From Bradyrhizobium embrapense (GTDB lineage Bacteria > Pseudomonadota > Alphaproteobacteria > Rhizobiales > Xanthobacteraceae): a stretch of DNA of 64,000 nucleotides. Location: NCBI RefSeq assembly GCF_001189235.2, contig NZ_LFIP02000002.1, forward strand, positions 1,342,686-1,406,685, written 5' to 3'. Made by a program: the position numbers and the translations under genes. This document shows positions 45,120 to 54,110 of the stretch, one piece after another. The stretch's first letter is position 1; each line of letters begins with the position of its first letter. Below the pieces are notes generated by a model. The model saw nothing but the letters and a program-made list of their open reading frames with translations, searched no databases and was not told where the DNA came from.

Positions 45120-45154
45120 TCGCGATCGATATCAATCAGGGAAGGACGTCCAGG

Positions 45155-45613
45155 ATGCAATCTTCACGACGAGCGATCATCAAGACTGCGTTTGCCGGCC
45201 TTGCGGCGGCAGTCTCCACGTCCGTTGCCGGCGAGACGGCAATGGCTCAAACTGCAGGAAAGCCCATGACCACAGCTTCAGGCCTCCAGATCATCGACAG
45301 CCAGGTCGGCACCGGCGCCTCGCCGAAGACCGGCCAGACCTGCGTCATGCACTACACCGGCTGGCTCTACGAGAACGGCCAGAAGGGCAAGAAATTCGAC
45401 TCCTCCGTCGACCGCAATGAGCCGTTCGAGTTTCCGATCGGCCAGGGTCGCGTGATCAAGGGGTGGGACGAGGGCGTCGCCACCATGAAGGTCGGCGGCA
45501 AGCGCACGCTGATCATCCCGCCGAACCTCGGCTATGGCGCGCGCGGCGCCGGCGGCGTGATCCCGCCGAACGCCACGCTGATGTTCGATGTCGAGCTGCT
45601 GGGTGTAAAGTAA
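45155..45613 (+). CDS. FKBP-type peptidyl-prolyl isomerase with Tat signal
   Basis: 152 residues. N-terminal twin-arginine signal [20 protein letters not shown] with cleavage near AMA-Q (about residue 31). FKBP domain (about 40-152): [39 protein letters not shown], and [10 protein letters not shown]. It catalyses cis-trans isomerisation of Xaa-Pro bonds in the periplasm. The frame continues upstream into the previous gene, but the ATG at 45155 with the Tat signal is the natural start. Confidence 0.88.
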   Translation: MQSSRRAIIKTAFAGLAAAVSTSVAGETAMAQTAGKPMTTASGLQIIDSQVGTGASPKTGQTCVMHYTGWLYENGQKGKKFDSSVDRNEPFEFPIGQGRVIKGWDEGVATMKVGGKRTLIIPPNLGYGARGAGGVIPPNATLMFDVELLGVK

Positions 45614-45659
45614 GCCACTGGCCGTCAGTTAGTCGGCCCACGACAAGAGGGGCGCAGCG

Positions 45660-46667
45660 ATGAAGATCTCGATCCTCGACGATTATTTCGACACGCTGCG
45701 CACCCTCGATTGCTTCCGCAAGCTCGACGGCTACGACGTCACGATCTGGAATGACCATGTCCAGGACGTCGATGCGCTCGCCGAACGGCTGCGCGACACC
45801 GAGGCGCTGGTGCTGATCCGCGAGCGCACCCAGATCCGCACCCCGCTGCTGGAACGGCTGCCGAAGTTGAAGCTGATCAGCCAGCGCAGCGTCTATCCGC
45901 ATATCGACATCGATGCCTGCACGCGGCTCGGGATCATCGTGTCGTCGAGTCAGCACGCGGATACGCCGTCCTACGCCACCGCCGAGTTCACCTGGGGCCT
46001 GATCCTCGCCGCGATGCGCGCGATCCCGCAACAGATGGCGGCGTTGAAGGCGGGCAAATGGCAGAGCGGCGTCGGCCATACGTTGCGCGGCAAGACGCTC
46101 GGCATCTACGGCTACGGCCGTATCGGCGCCGTGGTCGCGGGCTACGGCAGGGCGTTCGGCATGAACGTGCTGGTCTGGGCGCGCGAGCCGGCGCTGGCGA
46201 AGGCACGCGCTGACGGCTACGAGACCGCCGCTAGCAAGGCGGACTTCTTTGCGCGCTGCGACGTGCTGTCGCTGCATATGCGGCTAGTCGACGCGACGCG
46301 CGGCATCGTCAAGGCGGAGGATCTCGCGCGGATGAAGCCGACCGCGCTGATCGTCAATACCAGCCGTGCGCCGCTGATCGAGCCGGGCGCGCTGGTCAAC
46401 GCGCTCAACGTCGGCCGGCCCGGCATGGCCGCGATCGACGTCTACGAGAAGGAGCCGCTGCGCGACACCACGGACCCGTTGCTCAACATGGACAATGTGG
46501 TCTGCACGCCGCATCTCGGCTACGTCTCGCGCGACGAATACGAGATCCAGTTCACCGATATCTTCGATCAGATTTTGGCTTACGCGGTCGGTACGCCGAC
46601 CAATGTTGTCAATCCGGATGTGCTGGCACATCCGGATGTGCTGGCACATCCGCGTCCGCGCGGCTGA
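45660..46667 (+). CDS. D-2-hydroxyacid dehydrogenase (phosphoglycerate-dehydrogenase family)
   Basis: 335 residues. NAD-binding GxGxxG in [17 protein letters not shown] (about 145), then catalytic Arg in [15 protein letters not shown], Glu in DVYEKEPL and His in CTPHLGYV. It interconverts a 2-keto acid and D-2-hydroxy acid; the specific substrate is unclear. The C-terminus has a perfect 18-bp tandem duplication (PDVLAH twice). A ribosome site AGAGGGG precedes the start. Confidence 0.87.
   Translation: MKISILDDYFDTLRTLDCFRKLDGYDVTIWNDHVQDVDALAERLRDTEALVLIRERTQIRTPLLERLPKLKLISQRSVYPHIDIDACTRLGIIVSSSQHADTPSYATAEFTWGLILAAMRAIPQQMAALKAGKWQSGVGHTLRGKTLGIYGYGRIGAVVAGYGRAFGMNVLVWAREPALAKARADGYETAASKADFFARCDVLSLHMRLVDATRGIVKAEDLARMKPTALIVNTSRAPLIEPGALVNALNVGRPGMAAIDVYEKEPLRDTTDPLLNMDNVVCTPHLGYVSRDEYEIQFTDIFDQILAYAVGTPTNVVNPDVLAHPDVLAHPRPRG
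46613..46648 (+). repeat. Perfect 18-bp tandem duplication inside a gene
   Basis: TCCGGATGTGCTGGCACA occurs twice in direct succession (46613-46630, 46631-46648) at the 3' end of the hydroxyacid dehydrogenase gene, adding six residues in frame. Perfect identity suggests a recent slippage event. Confidence 0.9.
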
Positions 46668-46682
46668 CCGGCATCGCTCATG

Positions 46683-46701
46683 ATCGAGCGGCCGGCTCGA
46701 T
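46683..46701. terminator. Bidirectional hairpin between hydroxyacid dehydrogenase and CsbD genes
   Basis: ATCGAGC/GCTCGAT stem with GGCCG in the loop, in the 56-bp gap between convergent stop codons. No T tract. Confidence 0.45.
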
Positions 46702-46723
46702 GGGCGGCCAAGTCATCTCTCGT

Positions 46724-46927
46724 TCAGCGAGGCCAGCGAGCCGCTGCGGTCACCCTGCCGACGATCCTCTTGATGCCGCCGAGTGCCTTCTGTCCCTTGC
46801 CCTTGGCCTGCAGAATCGCGCCTCTGCCCTGCATCGCTGGAGAGCCGGTGACCTTGCCAAGATGCCGCTTGAACCTGCCGATCGCCTCGTTGGCGGTGCC
46901 CTGGATCTTGTCGGTTGTGCCACTCAT
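46724..46927 (-). CDS. CsbD-family stress protein
   Basis: 67 residues beginning MSGTTDKIQGTANEAIGRFKRH, the CsbD signature, followed by a Gly/Lys-rich repeat-like helix (GKVTGSPAMQGRGAILQAKGKGQKALG). CsbD proteins are abundant stress-induced proteins of unknown mechanism. AAGGAG lies 7 bp before the ATG. An EcfG-type promoter is 30-55 bp upstream, consistent with general stress control. Confidence 0.9.
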   Translation of the reverse strand: MSGTTDKIQGTANEAIGRFKRHLGKVTGSPAMQGRGAILQAKGKGQKALGGIKRIVGRVTAAARWPR

Positions 46928-46956
46928 GAAATTACTCCTTCGGAATATGCTGAGAC

Positions 46957-46982
46957 AACGCGCCGGCACATGGCGATGTTCC
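46957..46982 (-). promoter_or_regulatory. EcfG-type general-stress promoter of the CsbD gene
   Basis: On the minus strand, GGAAC (46978-46982) and CGTT (46957-46960) are separated by exactly 17 bp, as in the sigma-EcfG consensus. Transcription would start near 46950, giving a short leader before the ATG at 46927. Confidence 0.72.
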
Positions 46983-47074
46983 GATTTGGCAACGTTCCGA
47001 TTTTCCGCTCGCCTGCGCGCATGCTTTTCGGTAGCGTTCCACGCACGCAAACTCGACCAACGAAAGCAAGTACG

Positions 47075-47593
47075 ATGAGCGGTTCCCACGATCACACCCA
47101 TTCCCACGACCATCATCATCACGACGACGAGCGCTGGAAGCACGACGGCGTCCGGGTGATTCCGGGTAACCAGCTCGATCCGAATGTGCCGTCGACCGCC
47201 GGCATGGACCGCAAGGCCGCGATTAACTTCGCCCGGGTCGGCGCGCAGAAATTGTGGGCAGGCACCGTCAGCATCAAGCCGGACGCCAAGACCGGCGCGC
47301 ATCATCACGGTCATCTCGAAAGCATCATCTATGTCGTGAAGGGCAAGGCGCGGATGCGTTGGGGCGAGAAGCTGCAATTCACCGCCGAAGCTGGTCCCGG
47401 CGATTTCATCTTCGTGCCGCCTTATGTGCCGCATCAGGAGATCAACGCCAGTCCCGACGAGGTGCTGGAATGCGTGCTGGTGCGCTCCGACGGCGAGGCG
47501 GTCGCGATCAATCTCGATATCGAGCCGGTCGAGAAGCCGGAGAACGTGCTCTGGGTCGATCCGGTGCACCGGCATCCCGACGAGAAGAAATGA
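47075..47593 (+). CDS. Cupin-domain protein with His-rich N-terminus
   Basis: 172 residues. The N-terminus SGSHDHTHSHDHHHHDDE is a metal-chelating tract. A single cupin barrel follows with AHHHGHLESIIYVVKGKARM (motif 1: His, His, Glu) and PGDFIFVPPYVPHQEINAS (motif 2: His). Full metal site. The start at 47075 coincides with the His tract; the frame extends to 46700 without support. The activity is unknown; the His tract suggests metal loading or storage. Confidence 0.82.
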   Translation: MSGSHDHTHSHDHHHHDDERWKHDGVRVIPGNQLDPNVPSTAGMDRKAAINFARVGAQKLWAGTVSIKPDAKTGAHHHGHLESIIYVVKGKARMRWGEKLQFTAEAGPGDFIFVPPYVPHQEINASPDEVLECVLVRSDGEAVAINLDIEPVEKPENVLWVDPVHRHPDEKK

Positions 47594-47602
47594 TGGAGTC
47601 TG

Positions 47603-47727
47603 GTCATTCCCCGGTGCGCAATTGCGCACCTGAGGGCTCGCGAAGCGAGAGCCCGGAATCTATCGAGCCGCAGCGTTGACGGATGAATGGACTCCGGGTT
47701 CGACGCTGCGCGTCGGCCCGGAATGAC
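47603..47727. repeat. REP-type palindromic element (GTCATTCC family), copy 1
   Basis: Begins GTCATTCC and ends GGAATGAC. Contains the 18-bp palindrome GGTGCGCAATTGCGCACC (47613-47630) and a GGGCTCGCGAAGCGAGAGCC hairpin. It shares GGCTCGCGAAGCGAGAGCCC and the following GGAATC with copy 2 at 48490. Noncoding. Confidence 0.75.
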
Positions 47728-47747
47728 AATGCAGGGAGGAGGTCAGC

Positions 47748-48485
47748 ATGACGCTCGTTCGCTACGAGAGCGCCGACCACGTCGCGACCATCACGATGAA
47801 CCGAAGCGAGAAGCACAATGCGCTCAACAACGCGTTGTGCACGGAGTTGCGTGATGCCTGGCTGCGCTTCCGCGACAGCGAGGATCGTGTCGCGGTACTT
47901 GCCTCCGCGGAGGAGAAGTATTTCTCGGTCGGCGCCGACGTGGCCGACCTTCCCGTCAACATGTGGCACGCGGTGCCCGGCCTCGGCGTCGAGCTCGACA
48001 AGCCGGTGATAGCAGCGACCTCTGGCTGGGTCGTGGGCGGCGCCTTCGTTCTGGTGCAGATGGCCGATCTGTGCGTCGCGTCCGAGACAACGCGCTTCAT
48101 CTATCCGGAGGGAAAGATCGGCACCACCGCGGGCGGTGTCTCGTCGGTGATGGCGCGGATGCCGCACAAGATCGCGATGGAGTTTCTGCTGGTCGGCGAG
48201 GAAATGTCGGCGGAGCGCGCCTTCCAGATCGGCTTCGTCAACAAGGTCGCACCGAAGGGTCAGCACCTCGCGCTGGCGCAGGAGATGGCCGCGAAGATCG
48301 CCGGCAATGCACCGCTGGTGGTTCGCGCGTTGAAGAAGCTCGCCCGCGAAGCGATGCCGAAGGGACCGTTGGAAACCGTAGCCGACGTGCGGCGGTTGCT
48401 CGATGAAGTCAAGGACAGCGAGGATCTCAAGGAGGGCGTAAAGGCCTTCAGCGAGAAGCGCAAGCCGAGGTTTACGGGGAAGTGA
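47748..48485 (+). CDS. Enoyl-CoA hydratase/isomerase (crotonase) family protein
   Basis: 245 residues. Crotonase signatures are present in weakened form: VATITMNRSEKHNALNN, YFSVGADVADL (oxyanion site) and GWVVGGAFVLVQMADLCVAS. The position of the first catalytic Glu is a hydrophobic residue, and GGVSS takes the place of the second-Glu loop, so a standard hydratase activity is unlikely. GGGAGGAGG-type ribosome site at about 8 bp. It lies between two copies of the same REP element. Confidence 0.82.
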   Translation: MTLVRYESADHVATITMNRSEKHNALNNALCTELRDAWLRFRDSEDRVAVLASAEEKYFSVGADVADLPVNMWHAVPGLGVELDKPVIAATSGWVVGGAFVLVQMADLCVASETTRFIYPEGKIGTTAGGVSSVMARMPHKIAMEFLLVGEEMSAERAFQIGFVNKVAPKGQHLALAQEMAAKIAGNAPLVVRALKKLAREAMPKGPLETVADVRRLLDEVKDSEDLKEGVKAFSEKRKPRFTGK

Positions 48486-48489
48486 CGCA

Positions 48490-48592
48490 GTCATTCCGGG
48501 GCTCGCGAAGCGAGAGCCCGGAATCCATTCCACCACACGGCCTGCGGCGAAATGGATTCCGGGCTCGACGCTGCGCGTCGCCCCGGAGTGGC
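48490..48592. repeat. REP-type palindromic element (GTCATTCC family), copy 2
   Basis: Begins GTCATTCCGGGGCTCGCGAA, and its inner GGAATCCATT pairs with AATGGATTCC; the end GACGCTGCGCGTCGCCCCGG mirrors the start. Same orientation as copy 1 on the other side of the crotonase gene. Confidence 0.75.
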
Positions 48593-48605
48593 TGGTGGTG
48601 AGACC

Positions 48606-50132
48606 CTACGCAAACACCCGGTGATCGATCGCGCCGGTCGGCACCACATAGCCGTAGCGCGTGTTCGACGGCTCGACGCCGGCCTTCTCATACCGCGCCT
48701 TCATCATTGCGAAGCGGTCGCCCTTGATGTCGCGCATCGCGCGCTTCGGCTGGATGTTGTAGAGGCGGGCATTGTTGTCGCCGAAGATCGCCGTCTTGAC
48801 CGGTCCGTCGGCAGGCCCGAGCGGCGCGTAGCCGAATTTCTTCTGCATCATCTCGGGGATCTCCAGCCGCCGCAGGCCCTCGATCTGCCATTGCGGCGCG
48901 CCGGTCCACAACGCGTCGGTGCCCCAGCAGACGTGGTCGACGCCGAGGCCCTTGATCAGGGTGCCCATCAGCGCGGCGCAGACATTGGGTTCGGCGACCA
49001 GCGTGGTCGCGAACAGTTGCCCGACGTCGCCGTAGACGTTGCTGACGCCGTACTGCGCCGGGATGTCGGCGAGGTCGGAAGTCCAGGCGATGCGGCCGGT
49101 GCGTTCGAATTCGGCCAGCGCGACCTTGGGATCGCCGCCGACATGGCGGTAGGCCGAGTGGTAGATCACGAAGTTGAGCTGCGGCCAGTCCTTGGCCGCC
49201 TGGCCGACATCGGCAACGTCGGCGAAGCCGCGCAGGTTCGGATATTGCTTCTCGATACCGGGCGGAAACAGTCCCTTGTGGACGCAGACATTCTTGATGC
49301 CCGCCTTGACCATCTTCTCATAGCCCTTGTAGGCGACCTTCTCGTCATCCAGCCGCCAGGGGTAGCGGCTGATTTCCTTGTGGGTGTTGTCGCCGATCGT
49401 GTAGCCCTTGCAGGACTCCGGCCCGAGCGCCAACGCGGCGTCGAGCTTGTCGAGCCAGCCCGGCTGGCCCGGCGTGAAGATCGCGTGACAGAACACGCGG
49501 CGCGAGCCGGCCTCGTCGTTGATCTGCTTGCGCGCGGCCGCCATCTGCTCGTTGGTCAGGAACCAGTCCTGCTCGATGTCCGACGGCGCCGAGGAGATCA
49601 GCGCGATCTTGGTGTCGGAATCGAGAAACATCTCCTTCTTGTAGTTGTTGAACTTCAGATCCTCGATGGTCTGCTCGTGATCGTTGAGCTCCTTGTTCCA
49701 GCCGGCCTTGCCGACCGCCTTGCGCATTTCCACAAAACCCATGATGCGGGTGTCGTCGCGCAGGAAATGCGTGTGCATATCCATGATGAACTGGTCTTTC
49801 AGGCCGTTGGCGCGTTCTTGCGCCATTGCCGGCGTTGCGGCTTCCGCCGGCGTGACGTCGAACAGATTTCCGTAGACCTGGTTCATTGCGACGAACGAGG
49901 CGGCCATGCCGGCCGCGGTCTGGAAGAATTTTCGGCGATCGAGGCCCTGCTTGCCGCCGAGATCGTCGGCCATCGCCAGCAGGCGTGCCTCGACCTCGCG
50001 CTGACGTTCGTTCTGCGGGTCGGGATAGAATTCGTCGCTGGAGACGAGCTGGGTCGGGATCGGCGTCTGGTACTGGCACAGTTCGGAGGGCATCAAGGCG
50101 GCAAGTTCTTCGTCGGTGAGATTGCTGCTCAT
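48606..50132 (-). CDS. Metal-dependent amidohydrolase with Tat-like signal inside the N-terminus
   Basis: 508 residues. The metallohydrolase domain starts near 115 with the metal motif DMHTHFL and continues with KGLFPPG, VIYHSAYRHVGGDP and WGTDALWTGAP, as in amidohydrolase-2 (decarboxylase/hydrolase) proteins. A twin-arginine motif with hydrophobic stretch, RRKFFQTAAGMAASFVA, sits near 66-82, preceded by about 65 charged residues. Either a long n-region Tat protein or a cytoplasmic one with a decoy. It is divergent from an alpha/beta hydrolase that also has a Tat signal. Confidence 0.82.
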   Translation of the reverse strand: MSSNLTDEELAALMPSELCQYQTPIPTQLVSSDEFYPDPQNERQREVEARLLAMADDLGGKQGLDRRKFFQTAAGMAASFVAMNQVYGNLFDVTPAEAATPAMAQERANGLKDQFIMDMHTHFLRDDTRIMGFVEMRKAVGKAGWNKELNDHEQTIEDLKFNNYKKEMFLDSDTKIALISSAPSDIEQDWFLTNEQMAAARKQINDEAGSRRVFCHAIFTPGQPGWLDKLDAALALGPESCKGYTIGDNTHKEISRYPWRLDDEKVAYKGYEKMVKAGIKNVCVHKGLFPPGIEKQYPNLRGFADVADVGQAAKDWPQLNFVIYHSAYRHVGGDPKVALAEFERTGRIAWTSDLADIPAQYGVSNVYGDVGQLFATTLVAEPNVCAALMGTLIKGLGVDHVCWGTDALWTGAPQWQIEGLRRLEIPEMMQKKFGYAPLGPADGPVKTAIFGDNNARLYNIQPKRAMRDIKGDRFAMMKARYEKAGVEPSNTRYGYVVPTGAIDHRVFA

Positions 50133-50347
50133 TCTTCGCTCCCGCTCTCGCCGGATTTTTCCGGTCGAACCGCGGCGGAGACTAGGACCAAGTCCGTCCG
50201 TCGTCCGCGCCGATTGCCTGAAACCGTGTTCACAAAATCGTGCGTCGCAGCTGTGGCCGCGATATGCCGGCTTCGCACAACCGGTCCTGCGCGCTGCTAT
50301 GCTCGATCGCACCGGGTCGGACGAAGAAATCCGGAAGGGAGCGAACC

Positions 50348-51364
50348 ATGATGCCAGCAGATCATTCGCGGCGCACCATCATCACCGGCATCGGCGTTGC
50401 GACGGCAGCCGGTGTGCTCGGCGCAGCACCGGCGCAGGCCGCGAACGCAGTTCCAGCCGAGGGAGAAATATGGAGCAACGAATACTGGGCGAAGAAGGGT
50501 GACATTCCGCTGTGGATGTTTCGCAAGCGGATCGGCGCGCCCAAACCGGGCGAGCCGGCGCGGCCCGTGGTGTTCTTCGTCCACGGCTCGTCGGTGACAT
50601 CGAGGGCATTCGACCTCACCGTGCCCGGCAAGGGCGAGTATTCGCTGCTCAACGTCTTTGCGCGCTACGGCTTCGATTGCTGGACCATGGACCACGAGAA
50701 CTACGGCAAGTCGGGCCGCACCTCTGGTAATGCCGATATCGCGAGCGGGGTCGAGGACCTGAAGGCGGCGGTGGAGGTGATCGCGCGCGAGACCGGGCAG
50801 GCCAGATATCACTTCGTCGGAGAATCCTCCGGCGCGCTGCGCGCGGGCGCCTTCGCGATGGCCGCGCCCGAGCGGATCGATCGCCTGGTGTTCGCCGCCT
50901 TCACGTACAAGGGCGAGGGCTCGCCGACACTGGCGAAGCGCGCCGAGCAACTGGCGTATTATCGCAGCCACAACATGCGCAAACGCGACCGCGACATGAT
51001 CCGCTCGATCGCGACCCGCGACCGGCCGGGCACGTCCGACCCCGCCGTGATGGAAGCGTTGGCCGACGTCGAGATGCAGTTCGGCGACCAGGTCCCGACC
51101 GGCACCTATCTCGACATGACCGCCAATCTGCCGGTGGTGCATCCGGAGAAGGTGCTGGCGCCGGTGCTGCTGGTCCGCGGTGAATATGACGGGATCGCAG
51201 CAGTCCCCGATCTCGAGGAGTTCTTCAACAAGCTGCCGAATGGCGACCGGCAGTTCATCATCCTGCCCGGCACCGCCCATTCGGTCGCGCTGGCGACCAA
51301 TCGCGAGCTGTTCTGGCATGTGACGCGGGCGTTTCTGACCATGCCAACGCCGATCGTGACCTGA
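50348..51364 (+). CDS. Tat-exported alpha/beta hydrolase
   Basis: 338 residues. The start at 50348 gives a clear Tat signal SRRTIITGIGVATAAGVLGAAPAQAANA. The hydrolase core has HGSSVTSRAF (oxyanion loop), nucleophile elbow GESSGALRAG, acid in GEYDGIA and base His in LPGTAHSVALATN. GGGAG precedes the ATG. Probably a periplasmic esterase or lactonase. The amidohydrolase next door, on the other strand, and the VOC protein after it suggest joint processing of a cyclic or ester substrate. Confidence 0.85.
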   Translation: MMPADHSRRTIITGIGVATAAGVLGAAPAQAANAVPAEGEIWSNEYWAKKGDIPLWMFRKRIGAPKPGEPARPVVFFVHGSSVTSRAFDLTVPGKGEYSLLNVFARYGFDCWTMDHENYGKSGRTSGNADIASGVEDLKAAVEVIARETGQARYHFVGESSGALRAGAFAMAAPERIDRLVFAAFTYKGEGSPTLAKRAEQLAYYRSHNMRKRDRDMIRSIATRDRPGTSDPAVMEALADVEMQFGDQVPTGTYLDMTANLPVVHPEKVLAPVLLVRGEYDGIAAVPDLEEFFNKLPNGDRQFIILPGTAHSVALATNRELFWHVTRAFLTMPTPIVT

Positions 51365-51465
51365 AGCCTGCGGCAGGACGCCGCAATAAAAATCTGCGCG
51401 GCGATGTCGGGATCCGGCTATTCGGTTCGTCCTCGGGGCACAACCCGCCAACAGGAGTTCTTCGC

Positions 51466-51903
51466 GTGGCCAATCCCAAGATGATCTTCGTCAACCTGCC
51501 GGTCAGCAATCTCGCCCATGCCACCGCGTTCTATGAGGCGATCGGCGCGACCAGGAATCCGCAATTCTCCGACGAGACTGCGTCCTGCATGGTGATCTCC
51601 GACACCATCTTCGTCATGCTGCTGACTCACGACAAGTTCAGGCAGTTCACGTCGAAGACAATCGCCGACGCCAAGACCACGAGCGAAGTGCTGGTCTGCC
51701 TCTCCGCCGACAACCGCGACGCCGTCGACGGCTACGTGACCAAGGCGAAGGGGGCGGGCGGCACGGCCGATCCGTCGCCGAAGCAGGATTTCGGCTTCAT
51801 GTATGGCCGCAGCTTCGAGGATCCGGATGGGCACATCTGGGAAGTGATGTGGATGGACCTCGAGGCCGCTGCGAAGGCGCAGGCTGCCGCGGCCACTGCC
51901 TGA
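51466..51903 (+). CDS. VOC-family (glyoxalase/dioxygenase fold) protein
   Basis: 145 residues, two beta-alpha-beta-beta-beta modules of the vicinal-oxygen-chelate fold: KMIFVNLPVSNLAHATAFYEAIG at the N-terminus and FGFMYGRSFEDPDGHIWEVMWMD at the C-terminus, with a His and a Glu as candidate metal ligands. GTG start with AGGAG at 9 bp. Lies 101 bp after the hydrolase on the same strand. The Ala-rich tail is probably disordered. Substrate unknown. Confidence 0.82.
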   Translation: MANPKMIFVNLPVSNLAHATAFYEAIGATRNPQFSDETASCMVISDTIFVMLLTHDKFRQFTSKTIADAKTTSEVLVCLSADNRDAVDGYVTKAKGAGGTADPSPKQDFGFMYGRSFEDPDGHIWEVMWMDLEAAAKAQAAAATA

Positions 51904-51932
51904 GCCGCCGCACGATGCGTTGAGACAGCACT

Positions 51933-53381
51933 TCAGGCGATGGAAATGCCGTCCGGCCGGACTTCGGTCATGGCTTGGACGGCATTTCTGGCTGGAGGCA
52001 GGTCGCCTTGCCGGCAGCCAGGGACCGGAAAGTTCAGTTCGACCGTGGTGCCGCCGCCGGGCGTCTCGCAGAGGGCAACGGTGCCACCGTGTGTGGTCAT
52101 CACCTGGGACACGATCGAAAGCCCCAGTCCCGTTCCTTCCGCGCGGGTGCTTCCGCGCTTGAAAGGCTCCAGCAGCAATTCGGGCTGACCGAGTTGCAGT
52201 CCCGATCCGTGGTCAATGACGCTCAACCGCGCTGGCGCTCCGACTTCGATCAGGACGGAGCCGCCCGCGCCGCCATGGGTCACGGCGTTTCGGATCAGGT
52301 TCGAGAGCGCGACGGCGATCGCGGCTTCCGAGCCACGCACCCAGACCGGGTGACGAGGCTCGGTAAACTCGACATCGCTGCCGTTCTTCAATGCCATCGG
52401 CACGTGTTCGGCCGCAACCCTGCGCGCAAGCGCCGCAAGGTCCGTTTCGATCAGCTCGGCAGGCTCCGCGGAGATGCGCGCCAGCTGGAGCAGCATGGTG
52501 ACGATCGACGACAGCTTCTGGTTCTCGGCGATCAGCCTGGCACGCAGCGGACCGTCTTCGACCTGCTCGAGGATGGTGCGCGCATTGGTCAAGGGCGTAC
52601 GCAACTCGTGTGCCGCGTTCGACAGGAAATTTCGCTGCGCTTTTGAAGCAACGTCTATTCGGGATAGCGCGCGGTTGAAGGCCGCGACGAGAGGCAGGAG
52701 CTCGGCCGGCGCATCCTGTTCCGGCAGTCGGCGACCATCCGAAACCCCATCGATCATCTCGGCGGCCGCAGCGACGGCCCGGACGGGACGTGCAATCAAC
52801 GTCGGCACGAAGACCATCGCGGTAAACGCCGTCGCCGCCAGGACGAGGATGATGGGAAGCGCGACGATCGTCGCATCGGTCAGCATGCCGGTCGTCAGTT
52901 GCGCTGCCGTATAGGCCACGCCACCGGTTTCGATCCACACCTCGCCCACAGGCGTATTTCTGACAGCCGCCATCTTCTTCAGATTGGTGGTCTCGCCGTC
53001 AAACGCGTAGGCGAGGAAGCTCGTCCCGTCACGCGACGTCTGGGTCTTTTGCGGACGCCATTTCGGGACCGGGCCGTAGCTGACCTCTCCACTCTTGTCG
53101 GACACGACATACCAGAATGTCGGGAATTCGCGGATGATCTCGTCCAGCCTCGAGGTCCGCTTGAGCGCCAGTTGCCCGGTCTCGTTGCGGATGACGGCTT
53201 CCTTCAAGGCATCGGCGACGTCGGCGGCGGCCCAGGTGCCGTCATCGTCGCCGCCAAATCGGATCAGCAGCGCTGCCGCGCAGAGCAGCATGATGGTCGT
53301 CACGGCGCCGATCAGCGTCGCGGACAGCACCGCGATCGAGCGATGGACGCGCTTGAGCCTTTGCCACTTCAAGATCATCAT
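51933..53381 (-). CDS. Membrane sensor histidine kinase
   Basis: 482 residues. TM1 at about 13-40, periplasmic loop to about 165, TM2 at about 170-195, HAMP, then HisKA with phosphoacceptor His258 in NAAHELRTPL, and an ATPase domain with NLIRNAVTHGG (N box), DHGSGL (G1) and GTGLGLSIV (G2). It overlaps the response-regulator stop by 4 bp (ATGA), so the two are translated together and form a pair. The signal is unknown; its periplasmic loop is acidic and charged, as in PhoQ/PmrB-like sensors. Confidence 0.9.
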   Translation of the reverse strand: MMILKWQRLKRVHRSIAVLSATLIGAVTTIMLLCAAALLIRFGGDDDGTWAAADVADALKEAVIRNETGQLALKRTSRLDEIIREFPTFWYVVSDKSGEVSYGPVPKWRPQKTQTSRDGTSFLAYAFDGETTNLKKMAAVRNTPVGEVWIETGGVAYTAAQLTTGMLTDATIVALPIILVLAATAFTAMVFVPTLIARPVRAVAAAAEMIDGVSDGRRLPEQDAPAELLPLVAAFNRALSRIDVASKAQRNFLSNAAHELRTPLTNARTILEQVEDGPLRARLIAENQKLSSIVTMLLQLARISAEPAELIETDLAALARRVAAEHVPMALKNGSDVEFTEPRHPVWVRGSEAAIAVALSNLIRNAVTHGGAGGSVLIEVGAPARLSVIDHGSGLQLGQPELLLEPFKRGSTRAEGTGLGLSIVSQVMTTHGGTVALCETPGGGTTVELNFPVPGCRQGDLPPARNAVQAMTEVRPDGISIA

Positions 53382-54073
53382 TCGCCGCTCAACAGATATC
53401 CGAGGCCACGGACCGGTTTGATGACGACCTTGCAGTTGGCCGCGCGGAGGCGCCGGCGCAGCCGCGAAACGTGTGCCTCGATCGCGTTCGATTGAATCTC
53501 GTCATCAAAGCTGTAAGCGGCAACTTCAAGGGTCTCGCGCAGGACGACGCGCCCGATGCGCCGGACCATCGCTTCCAGAATCGCCAGCTCACGCCGCGGG
53601 ACAACAATGGGGGCGTGATCGACGCAGACTTCGCGATTGAGCACGTCGTAGCTCAGATTGCCGATGCGCACGATCGCCCCTCTATCCAGAAACAGACGTC
53701 GCAGCACCGCCTTGGCTCGCGCAATCAGCTCAATCGGTTCGAATGGCTTGGCCACGTAGTCGTCCGCCCCGTCGTCGAGGGCGCGAGCAATATCAAGGGG
53801 GTCATCGAGCGCCGTCAGCACGATCGTCGCGGGGCTCGGCTTCTGCTGCTTCAGGTCGCGCAGCAACGCCAGACCGTCGCCATCCGGCAGTCCACGGTCG
53901 ATCACCACGAGTTCGAAGCTACGCACGGCGACTGCGGCGCGCCCCTCCTCGAGCGTCGTGACCATGTCGGATGCGCCGAAGGCCGTGGCCAACGTATCCC
54001 GCAGCCATGGCCCAAGCTGAGGATCATCCTCCACGACCAGAACTCGCACCGCGTTCTCCCAATTGTAAGCCAT
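53378..54073 (-). CDS. OmpR/PhoB-family response regulator
   Basis: 231 residues from the ATG at 54073. Receiver domain with acidic pocket EDD (15-17), phospho-acceptor Asp59 in VVIDRGLPDGDG, Thr in LTALDD and Lys in YVAKPFEP, then a C-terminal winged helix (RRELAILEAMVRRIGRVVLRETL, EAHVSRLRRRLRAANC). The frame also allows a start at 54085, but that codon lies in the direct-repeat operator, so I prefer 54073. It precedes the kinase gene and likely activates its own operon. Confidence 0.9.
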   Translation of the reverse strand: MAYNWENAVRVLVVEDDPQLGPWLRDTLATAFGASDMVTTLEEGRAAVAVRSFELVVIDRGLPDGDGLALLRDLKQQKPSPATIVLTALDDPLDIARALDDGADDYVAKPFEPIELIARAKAVLRRLFLDRGAIVRIGNLSYDVLNREVCVDHAPIVVPRRELAILEAMVRRIGRVVLRETLEVAAYSFDDEIQSNAIEAHVSRLRRRLRAANCKVVIKPVRGLGYLLSGE

Positions 54074-54083
54074 TGTTTCTACC

Positions 54084-54110
54084 ATTACAGACGGATTACA
54101 ATAAGATTAC
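54084..54110 (-). promoter_or_regulatory. Three direct repeats with 11-bp period, response-regulator box
   Basis: ATTAC occurs at 54084, 54095 and 54106, each exactly 11 bp apart (GTAAT on the minus strand). PhoB/OmpR-type regulators bind such tandem repeats on one face of the helix. It lies directly ahead of the regulator gene, so autoregulation is likely. Confidence 0.6.

Noticed and set aside
48552..50351. Plus-strand open frame (599 codons) opposite the amidohydrolase
   Set aside because: Antisense shadow lacking any motif, overlapping REP DNA at its start.
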